This document shows positions 17,862 through 25,000 of a stretch of 25,000 nucleotides of DNA, one piece after another; within the stretch, counting starts at the first letter, position 1, and each line of letters begins with the position of its first letter. The DNA comes from Paulinella micropora (Eukaryota; Cercozoa; Imbricatea; Euglyphida; Paulinellidae): assembly GCA_019918135.1 (NCBI GenBank), contig WBZZ01002729.1, positions 12,501-37,500 on the forward strand, written 5' to 3'. Made by a program: the position numbers and the translations under genes. The notes beneath the pieces are model-generated. The model was not told where the DNA came from and searched no databases. It saw nothing but the letters and a program-made list of their open reading frames with translations.

Positions 17862-18196
17862 GCTCTGCTAAAATGCTGGAAGCCAAAGTACGAAGCCAAC
17901 AAGGCGTCCGTCACTAGTAATTCTCCTTTCCCCGTAGAAGCAAATAGCATATAAAGCAGCCCGTGCCACAAGCGGTTATCGGCCCACCACACCTGACCGC
18001 CCAGGAAGCCTTTTTCTTGCTTGTTCAAGATTTCTGAAAGCCACACGACGGCTGGGACCATGGCAAGAACACGCAGGTTGTCTTTGGTCGGCGGTGCCGC
18101 GTCAAGTGCAACTTTGGCCAGTAAAAAACGGGCCGGAAGGCACCCGGCAACGAACAGTAGCTTATTGTCCACTTTAGTAGTTTGTGTGTCTGACAT
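17858..18196 (-). CDS. Conserved small membrane protein of large DNA viruses (WWADNRLWHG motif)
   Basis: An intact frame of 112 residues from the ATG at 18196. It has about three hydrophobic segments: LLFVAGCLPARFLLAKVAL, LRVLAMVPAVVWLSEIL and, after an intervening GGQVWWADNRLWHG, LLYMLFAS. The WW-x3-R-x2-HGLLY-x2-FA pattern is, from memory, a recurrent signature of an uncharacterised membrane protein found in many large DNA viruses. Its stop overlaps the reductase start by four bases, which suggests coupled or adjacent transcription units. Function unknown; probably a virion or factory membrane protein. Confidence 0.55.
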   Translation of the reverse strand: MSDTQTTKVDNKLLFVAGCLPARFLLAKVALDAAPPTKDNLRVLAMVPAVVWLSEILNKQEKGFLGGQVWWADNRLWHGLLYMLFASTGKGELLVTDALLASYFGFQHFSRA

Positions 18197-18364
18197 GTTA
18201 GCCTAACGAGTCAAAAACAGTATGCACAAGAAAAAATGTGTCACAGTTCAACTCTCTGTGGTCTCTGTCAGGCGCGCGCCTTTTTTTGGTCTATTAATTT
18301 TTTTTGGAACATAAACAAACTTTACAGGAAAAAAAGGAACTCTATTTTTTTTAATGAAATGCTT
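18197..18364. other. AT-rich spacer with A7/T8 hairpin
   Basis: A spacer between the helicase stop and the membrane-protein start. It contains a weak hairpin of an A7 tract (about 18331) and a T8 tract (about 18345-18353) around ggaactcta, plus AT-rich promoter-like sequence. No gene seen. Confidence 0.4.
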
Positions 18365-19916
18365 TCATGTGCACGCGTCGGCAGTCACGTGCTCTGCCTC
18401 CTCAAGGCGCTGCCTCTTGTTCTGTCGCTGTTCAGCTTCTTCCTTGCCTTCTTCCTTCTTGTTCCTGCGCTTGCCTGCTACTCTCAGCGCGTCCTTGACA
18501 GCCTTTTCTTTCAGTCGCTTGATCATCCTTATTGCTGCTTTTTTGTCAGGAACCATGCCAGTCTGTACCATGTGCCACGCACATACTTCCTCGCTCGCCT
18601 CCCCTGTGTCCCTGTAAGTTTCCTCTTTTTCCTCCTCTTCCGTCGACCCGATCATCGCCCGGTCATAGGCTCTGCGCAAAAGCAAGCGCATATTCACGAT
18701 CCCGTGCTTCTTGCCACGCGGAGCGTTCGTATGACCACATTCGCGGGCATAGCCACACATGTTGGGCTCGCACGACACGTCGCATACATGCCCGAGTTCC
18801 TTGGTCGACCGAGGACAAAACTCGCAGTAATTTACGCGGGTGTCTTTCTTGGCCATGCCCGGGATCGTCTGTGCCCGATGCACTTCGTACTCAGACCTGC
18901 GCAACGCGGTATCTCCCAGATCGTCCGCAGTCACGGTGTGCAGCCTGCAGTCTTCCTTCAGGTACTTGTTGACTGCGTTCTCAAAGTCTTGCCAGCTCGT
19001 AAAATGGTTCTTCTCGAACACAACGCCGTAGTCCTTGCTGCCTTCATTTAGAAAACGCGCCAGCACGTTCGTCCTGCTCTCCACGAATTTCTGGTTCTGT
19101 CGCAGCTATTCTGGCGCAATCTCCGTCCAAAAGTCTGCGCGCGGGTGCTCTTCCACTGCGCTCTTGTACCTGGCGACGCAGCGCGCCAGGATGTAGGGAA
19201 TTTTGTTCATGATAATGTGATTCCCAAGGCCGTCGTCCGCCTTTTTCACGAGATTGTTAAACAGAAACAAAGCCACCCGCCGCTTCCACTGGCCTTGGCC
19301 GTCCTTGTAGTTGAACATATAGTTAGCGCCCACGATAATCGGCGGTTTCCAGTTCACCGTGCTCTTGGCGATCTTGTTCTTGGATGGCACATTGACCAGC
19401 TCGCCCGACACCATGCTTTGCATTGTGGCCTGATCAACCGTGCTCGCGAAGTCGAGTGGCAGGTCCGGTATCACGACAAGCTCCTTGTCGTACAGCGAAG
19501 ACAACCCGAACCCCTTCTCGGTGTTCTTGCTGATCGAGGCTACCTTGCCAGAGGGCTTCATCGACTGCAGGACCTGGATGACTGTTCCTTTCCCTGTGCC
19601 CCCATCGCCCAGCATGAAAGGAAGTACCTGCCAGTTATCTCGTTCCGAGCGGGAATTGAAGCCTGCCAAGCAACGTTTCGAAGATTTCGTACATAGGCTT
19701 GCTCAACTGGAACCCAAGCAGGTCTCGCCAGTCGGGAGTCATGTCGTCGTCGAAGCACATGGCCTTGATCATCTTCTCCGTGTCTACCTCGACGTCGTAG
19801 AAATGATCAGTAAACGGAGCAGCCTCCCCTCTCTCGCGCAGTTGTTCCCAGGTGCGGATGACCAGAGTGCGCGAGTAACACACGCAAACAGTGCAGCATT
19901 TATTACTCTCACTGTT
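18365..19916 (-). pseudogene. D5-type SF3 helicase, N-terminus missing, disrupted
   Basis: D5 helicase-primases unwind viral DNA at replication forks. The minus frame is open from 19916 without a start, and the N-terminal primase half is absent. A frameshift near 19672 leads into LPFMLGDGGTGKGTVIQVLQ, the Walker A region (about 19581-19630). Then follow KELVVIPDLPLDF (Walker B region) and GANYMFNYKDGQGQWKRRVA, the SF3 sensor with the paired Arg. An in-frame TAG (19106-19108, IAPE-stop-LRQN) breaks the chain. After it, the frame continues RTNVLARFLNEGSKDYGVVF and a region rich in paired Cys (YCEFC, CDVSC, CGYARECGH) that looks like zinc binding, then a Lys/Glu/Arg tail. The gene is cut at the right edge by host-type DNA, which dates the break to insertion or rearrangement. 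Which D5 subgroup it belongs to is unclear. Confidence 0.7.
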
Positions 19917-20168
19917 TTACGCAATAATTACTAATATTTGAGGACTTCCTAAGATGAGTTCTGACAGACAAAAACTCACAAAACACTGCTTGGAATGACA
20001 CTAAGACACGGCGCCTCTGACCCAAGTCCGAAACAGCATCAAACAGCCACGCATATTGCGGCGCAAGCGCACGTTCAGTTTACATCTATCTGCTAATACT
20101 TACTAAAGCTACTTAAATACATATTTCGTTCACATGAAGCGTGGTAATGAAATCCTACTTTAACTTAG
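19917..20168. other. Junction zone between viral block and host gene
   Basis: AT-rich sequence with no gene on either strand, apart from the 3' untranslated end of the spliced gene to its right. The helicase frame meets a stop at 19917-19919. I see no clear direct repeats, integration site or transposon end by eye. Confidence 0.4.
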
Positions 20169-20311
20169 TCAGATCAAGTCTAAATCTTTGGTGACATGCG
20201 CGACGGCGATCTTCACCGGCACCTGCAAAAATAAATTACAAACTAGTACGAGTTATTATCAGGAGAAGCAATTACCTGCTTACAAACATTGCAAGGAAAA
20301 TGCACACTTAC
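20169..20311 (-). other. Possible 3'-untranslated intron and last exon of host gene
   Basis: The TAG stop at 20312-20314 is immediately followed by a strong donor (TAG|GTAAGTG). An acceptor TTTTTGCAG|GTGCCGGTG lies at 20223/20222, giving an 89-nt intron. The short exon after it reads VPVKIAVAHVTKDLDLI in phase 0 and then a stop at 20169. So either the intron lies in the 3' UTR, or the TAG is a nonsense change at an exon end. Both are inferences. Confidence 0.4.
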
Positions 20312-23300
20312 CTACATATCCTCGTTCTCCTCTGAACTTGCGTCACTGTCGCTGACTGGGGGGCATTCACACATCTCACACACGCCCCCTCCTGTCTTGT
20401 TGATGAAGCGGCACGTGGGACGTGGACATTCCCACTCGCCTTCACTTAGAGCTCCTGGTAGTTCCTCAATCACAAGCTGGTGTCGTCTGCGTGGTGGCAG
20501 GCTTTTGCCATCCTCTTCACTCCGGGCGCGCTTGCGAGCACCGCCGCCCCCCCGTGCACTGCCTGCAACGCGGCGCCCTCGACGTCGACCTCCACGCCCT
20601 CCACGGCCTCTCGCGGGAGCTGCTGCTACAATGTGAAGTCATAACAGCAATGAACAAACGTATTCAAGTAAAGACAGGCTAATATACCTGGCTCTGGCTC
20701 CTGCTCTGGGTCTGACTTTGGCTCTGGCTCTGACTCCTCTGCGTCGACTTCCATCTCCTCGTCGTACTCTGTGCTGGTTTCACTGTCGTCGCTGAGCGAG
20801 GGCCACTCACAAAGCTCGCATTGTTCCCCTCCTTGTTCGTTGAAAAAGTGACACGTGGGACATTCCCACGGACCGTCAGGGTTAGGAACTTTTGGTAGTT
20901 CCTTAGCTGCAGGCTCGCGTCGTCTGCGTGATGGCATGCTTCTGCCATCACCTTCACTCCGGGCGCGCTTGCGAGCTCGAGCTCCGCCTCTGCCCCGAGC
21001 ACTGCCTGCAACGCGGCGCCCTCGACGTCGACCTCCACGTCTTCCACGGCCCCTCGCGGGAGCTGCTGCTACAGTCAGGGCAGCTATGAACAAAAGCACT
21101 CACGACAGGATAATATACCAGCCTGACGACCTCGACGTCCTCCACGGCCTCTCGCGGGAGCTGCTGCTACAATGTGAAGTCAGGACAGCTATCAACAAAC
21201 GCACTCAAGACAATATAATATACCAGACTCTGGCTCCTGCTCTGACTCTGGCTCTGGCTCGTCAGCTGAAGGCACGTCGACTTCATCTTTCATCTCCTTG
21301 TTGTCGTCTTCTTCCAGGCCGCAAGAGCATATTTGAGAATGCTCCCAAACCAGATGAATGAGCTTCTTCTTGACAAATTGCTTGCGGTCTTTGTCCTGGG
21401 CGGCGACACCGTGCTCGCGTAGCCACAACTTGAGCTCCTTCATGACCATATGGCTTGCTGCGAAGGTCTCCTTGTTCTGAGAGATACGAAGAAGATGAGT
21501 AACCTTGCGCCACGGTGCGCTTGCGCTCGCGAATGCGATGTCTTGCGCTTGCTTCTCCTCAGGCGTCAGCTCTTGAGCACCCCGCCATGGAGGATGGGCG
21601 GACGGGTTCCCATCGTTGACGAAGTAGGTCCGTGGCAGGTTCTTGAGCTCTTCCTTAGTGAGACTATGCAGAGCCTGTATCTTCTCTTTTCGCTGAGGCG
21701 GTAGCTCCAACCAATTCGTTGGCAGTTCGTCGAGGACGCGAAGATCAATACGCCAAATCTTGCCGCTGGCGTCTACGCACTCCATATGGGCTGGTCGGCC
21801 AGGGAGGTCACCTTCGCCGTATGCTCCATCGAAGTGCAATTGTGTCAAGTTGCGTGCTTCCAGCATCTCTTCGATCCATGCACGCTCCTCGGGCCCACAG
21901 TACTTTCTGGCGAGAGCGCGGATGCCCTTCTTGAGCCTCGGGGTGACAAAAGCGCCAACAGGGAGCTTCGGGGGCAAATCCCCCTCTGTACATACACATA
22001 ATGATTACCGATCAACGGGAGCAACGGTCTTACCAGGACGCTTCAAGAAGATCTTGATGGGCTCACCATTTGGATCATCATTTACGCCATGCCACTCCCC
22101 CTGCGCCGCGCCCCAGGTCTTGACCTCCGAAGTTGGAAGCGCGCCTTCCTCTCGCTTCCGCGTTCGCCATGCCAAAGGCCTGTTGTAGTTCTTGAGTTCT
22201 TTGTTGACACATGGGCTGAAGTACGTGGTCCAATCGTAGTTGCAGGTAAGCAAAAGGATAGTGTACCGTTCCCTCTTGGTTTTAAATGCCAAAAGGAGCT
22301 TGCAAAGGGCCTGAGCAAGATTGGTAGTCATGAAAGAAGAGTTCCAACCCAGTTGCATCACACGAAAATCTTGGTCGTCTCCATTATGACCGTGGCCCTT
22401 CACCATCCGATTGTGCTCGGCCTCTCCGTACGCATCCCTGTCAACGAGGTGCGACCCAAAACAAAGCATTTCCCACGCCGTATTGTCTCCAGCACCGTCG
22501 TACTCCAGAAACAACTTCCACGCAGACATAGTCTCCGGCCTCCACAGCGACCAATGGATGATCGCAGCAAGCATAGTGATGTTGCTGTTAACGCCCTTGT
22601 CGATGGTACCCTCCAAGTACGCAAAAATAAAATGCGTATCATTGGTGTAGACGGTCGTCATTCCCACACACAGGCGGAAGACCATTTTCCCTTTAAAATC
22701 CTTCGCGGCCCGGCGACAAGACGGGATTCTGACAAGCGGTTTCATATCGGAAGAAATCACGATGGAAAACATATCGCTAGGTGCGCCTTTCTTCCGCTTC
22801 ATGGAAGCGACTCTGCAGCTTCTATGAGTCTACAAACACATAATCCAGATGAGTTGTTGACAGCCAAGACAGTGGTCAATAGACCCGGTGGTGAAGCTGA
22901 TTGCGGCGTTTCCAGTCCTTTGCCTCCTCCTCAGTGCGGAAGCCCCTGGAATGCTCGGCGACGAGGTCCGTGCATATGTCATCCTTTGAAAAGTCACCAT
23001 CTAAACAGAACAGTACATACAATCATTTCTCTGCGCAGATCGAAACGATTGCAATCTTAGTACCTCGAACAAACGACACGTTCTTGCATTCAGTCCTCCA
23101 TATCTTGTTGATTGTCTTATCGTTTGGAGGACGATCCGGATCGACACGCAAAACAGAACCGGAAGTCAACCGCTTGCACGCCTCACGCCAATGTTCGCGA
23201 ACGTATTCCTGAACACCAGCGTCTCGAGCCATCTCTTGCAACTTCCATATACCATCAGAGGTGATTTCGGGATCAATAGCAAACCGCTCGCAAAGTAAGA

Positions 23301-25000
23301 CTGACACGAGGTCAGTAACTTCAGCTTTGTGAAGGAGCCTTGAGGTACACTTTGGTCTCGTTAGCCAGAAGCTTCCTTGCCCTGGCTAGTACCCTATCTC
23401 CGATGCCGTGAATCCGTTGCCATGCATCCTTACAGATTGGCTCAGTCTGGTAATAGTACTGGAAGTGGCAGCCAGGCTTCTGCATAGCTTGCAGCTGATT
23501 AGCGACCCAGCTGTATAGCTCCCGCAAGGAAATAGAGCAAGACTTGGCGCGAGCTTCCATTACGTCACGGGTGTTAATAAAGCTATAGCACTTCCACTGC
23601 TTGCAGCACTCAGACTTGACAGTATGATCCACCTCATCATATGTCATGCCTAAGTATTTGCTGAAAGCAGCCGGTCGCACCAGTTTCTGAGCAGTTGCTG
23701 GCGTCCGTGCTTTCATGCGGTAGGGACGTGTGTGATCCACGCGAGGCCGTAGCACTGGTTCCGGAACCAGGCCCATACTCACGTATAAAGGCTGGGATGA
23801 GCTCATGACGTCCTCGATAACATACGAACGTCGTGCAGGTTGCAAGCGCCGGACGGGACAAGCGAAATCATATTCTATTTCCTGAGACAAACAAGGGCGT
23901 GACGGTGTGTCATGTCATTGACAAGGGTGTTGGTAATAGTGAGGAAGGTGAATATTAAGCAAGCAAGCAAGCTTACTAAGAGCAAGCAAGCAAGCTTACT
24001 AAGAGCAAGCAAGCAAGCAAGCAAGCATGCAGGCAGGCACGCAGGCAGAAAACCTCCTCCTTGTCAATATTAAGAAGAAATTCATCTGAAGCCACTAGCG
24101 CTGCTAGTTTTTTCATGTGCTCAGAGGTTGCGGGTGGCGCAGTCACGGACTCTTCGTCCTAAGAACACAAAACAAAGAAGCTGATCATAACGCAAAGGTT
24201 CAGTGCATATTACTTCAATGCATTCAGTATCAACTTCAGTGGGCGGCGCCGTCTGACTCACGAGCGCTTCGTCCTGAGACATAATATTAAGGTTAATCGC
24301 GTGGAAAGAAATAAAATTAAGGGCATACTAGTTAGTAGTACTACCTCATCGCATGCAGTCTCGACTTCAGTAGGTGGTGCAGTCTGAACCACGAGCGTTT
24401 CATCCTGAGAACACAAAATAAAGAAGCTAATTATAACGCACGCATTATAACTTTATCACAGAGAGATATAAAATTAAGGGTCTACCTCGTCGCATTCAGT
24501 CTCTGCTTCAGCGTCTGAGACTAAACCTTCTAGAAGCGCGAAGGGATCAATACGACTCTAAGAAAACAGCAAAAACCAAATATTAGGAACGATATATGTA
24601 AAGCGCTACTAGCGAAAGAATTACGTAGACCATCAAGCTTGACGACGATGCACGTGCAAGAACTACAGTCGCATCATATGCTTCTCTCTTCAAGACTCTG
24701 ATCGGTGGCTGCTGCGTGAGATGCTTCTCACCATCAAGAACAGTAATGCGAGATGCTTCTCTCTTCAAGCTAGCCCCCGAAGATGATCTGAAGAGCTCGT
24801 TAACAGTAGTACTGTCCAAAAGTTGTTGCTTCTTCTCTGTTGTGATACAGAGCGTCTTTGATCGTGGTGGTGGCATGTCTGACAATGAACGAATCAAAAC
24901 CTGCTTCTCAGGTAAGGACAGCGAGCGTGATTGCTCGAGAAGCGGTTGCTGTGCAGGAGGTACGATGAAGTACAGATGGATGCCATCTGCAAGGTCGAAT
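20312..25000 (-). CDS. Multi-exon eukaryotic gene: DUF7869-like core plus RanBP2 zinc fingers (5' end outside window)
   Basis: Exons on the minus strand, all in consistent phases: >25000-24625, 24557-24486, 24404-24345, 24273-24214, 24158-24054, 23881 to about 23064, 23000-22885, 22829-22034, 21985-21224, 21166-21119, 21068-20688, 20625-20312. Introns are 48-172 nt with GT-AG ends. One anomaly lies inside 23881-23064. The N-terminal part is polar with repeated exons. The core has ECCKQWKCYSFIN, PICKDAWQRIHG, FSIVISSDMKPLVRIP, FAYLEGTIDKGVNSNI and MVKGHGHNGDDQDF. The acidic and His positions resemble, from memory, the RNase H-like DUF7869 proteins linked to eukaryotic transposons. The C-terminus is Arg/Gly-rich with two WECP...CE-x-C RanBP2-type zinc fingers. 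It may be a transposon-derived or domesticated gene; no function can be assigned. Confidence 0.6.
20540..21223 (-). repeat. Tandem duplication of phase-1 exon-intron units (RGR box)
   Basis: Three successive exons begin with nearly the same sequence, CAGCAGCTCCCGCGAG (minus-strand starts 21166, 21068, 20625), reading AAAPARGRG with Arg/Gly repeats. The preceding introns are also alike (GTATATTA ... CTGACT...TTGTAG). All are bounded in phase 1, so copies can be added without shifting the frame. The first copy is only 48 nt; the other two carry a RanBP2-type zinc finger. Confidence 0.75.
23957..24048. repeat. (AGCA)n repeat inside an intron
   Basis: Runs of AGCA/AAGC tetramers, with a 22-base unit containing gcttactaag repeated twice, degenerating into AGGC. 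It lies inside the 172-nt intron 23882-24053 and explains why that intron is longer than the others. Confidence 0.85.
24159..24557 (-). repeat. Array of duplicated short phase-0 exons
   Basis: Two 60-nt exons (24345-24404 and 24214-24273) encode DETLVVQTAPPTEVETACDE and a close copy, DEALVSQTAPPTEVDTECIE. The following exon begins DEESVTAPPATSE, and the preceding 72-nt exon ends AETECDE. Intron ends also resemble each other (TTTTGTGTTCT-AG, CTTAATTTTAT). This is exon-by-exon duplication of an acidic 20-residue unit. Confidence 0.75.

Larger units (their letters stand above)
1529..19916. mobile_element. Endogenous giant-virus-like (Nucleocytoviricota-type) segment
   Basis: Seen: a dense, two-stranded block of genes with short spacers, several overlaps (an ATGA start/stop overlap at 17858-17861, tail-to-tail ends at 15547/15548), and higher GC than both flanks. 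Known: A32-type ATPase, VLTF2, VLTF3, D5 helicase, PCNA and ribonucleotide reductase together are a hallmark set of nucleocytoplasmic large DNA viruses. Inferred: the right edge falls inside the D5 gene, whose N-terminal half is missing, and the DNA beyond it belongs to a spliced eukaryotic gene, so this is a partial insertion and not a free virus genome. The left edge is near the G-run and palindrome at 1582-1684. Many frameshifts and stops suggest decay. The exact ends are uncertain and no target-site duplication was found by eye. Confidence 0.7.

Noticed and set aside
18236..19051. Plus-strand open frame of 271 codons
   Set aside because: Antisense to the zinc-rich C-terminal part of the helicase gene; no motif of its own.
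22089..23060. Plus-strand open frame of 323 codons
   Set aside because: Antisense to the core exons of the spliced gene, whose minus-strand frame fits splice phases exactly.
23941..24048. Possible CRISPR-like array of repeats
   Set aside because: It is a simple AGCA tetramer repeat inside an intron; no unique spacers.
1..25000. Mirusvirus origin of the viral block
   Set aside because: A32 ATPase and VLTF-type factors point to the nucleocytoplasmic lineage; no herpes-type terminase or HK97 capsid genes seen.

Overview
The window looks like eukaryotic (probably protist) nuclear DNA carrying a broken piece of a large-DNA-virus genome of the nucleocytoplasmic type (Nucleocytoviricota). The piece runs from about 1.53 kb to about 19.9 kb. 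It is GC-richer and gene-dense on both strands. It encodes an A32-type packaging ATPase, a VLTF3-like and a VLTF2-like late transcription factor, a PCNA-like clamp, the ribonucleotide reductase large subunit, a D5-type SF3 helicase cut off at the right edge, several small membrane proteins and a very long coiled-coil protein. It also encodes a tyrosine recombinase whose motif order fits a telomere resolvase (protelomerase). I see no major capsid protein, DNA polymerase or RNA polymerase here, so this is only part of a genome. The host cannot be named from the sequence.

Layout: 1-1.53 kb is AT-rich DNA with simple repeats and no convincing gene. At about 1.58-1.68 kb a run of 18 G lies beside an 81-bp near-perfect palindrome, at the left edge of the viral genes. 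1.5-4.0 kb holds small membrane and virion-type proteins. 3.9-7.9 kb is the coiled-coil gene on the minus strand. 7.9-9.7 kb holds the ATPase and a zinc-cluster protein. 9.7-12.3 kb holds a possible KilA-N-like protein and the recombinase. 12.5-15.5 kb holds VLTF3, VLTF2, the clamp and an unidentified protein. 15.5-19.9 kb holds the reductase, a membrane protein and the truncated helicase.

Two things stand out in the viral part. First, several genes contain short spliceosomal-type introns (47-61 nt); removing them restores the conserved motifs. Second, there are about two dozen single-base frameshifts and several in-frame stops, whereas a spliced gene on the right (20.3-25 kb) reads cleanly through about 12 exons with at most one anomaly. 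This favours decay of an endogenous viral copy over poor sequence quality, but does not prove it.

From 20.3 kb to the right end, the minus strand holds one multi-exon eukaryotic gene, cut by the window end. It has a repeat-exon N-terminal part, a core resembling the transposon-associated DUF7869 proteins, and a C-terminal part of tandemly duplicated phase-1 exons encoding Arg/Gly-rich stretches and RanBP2-type zinc fingers.
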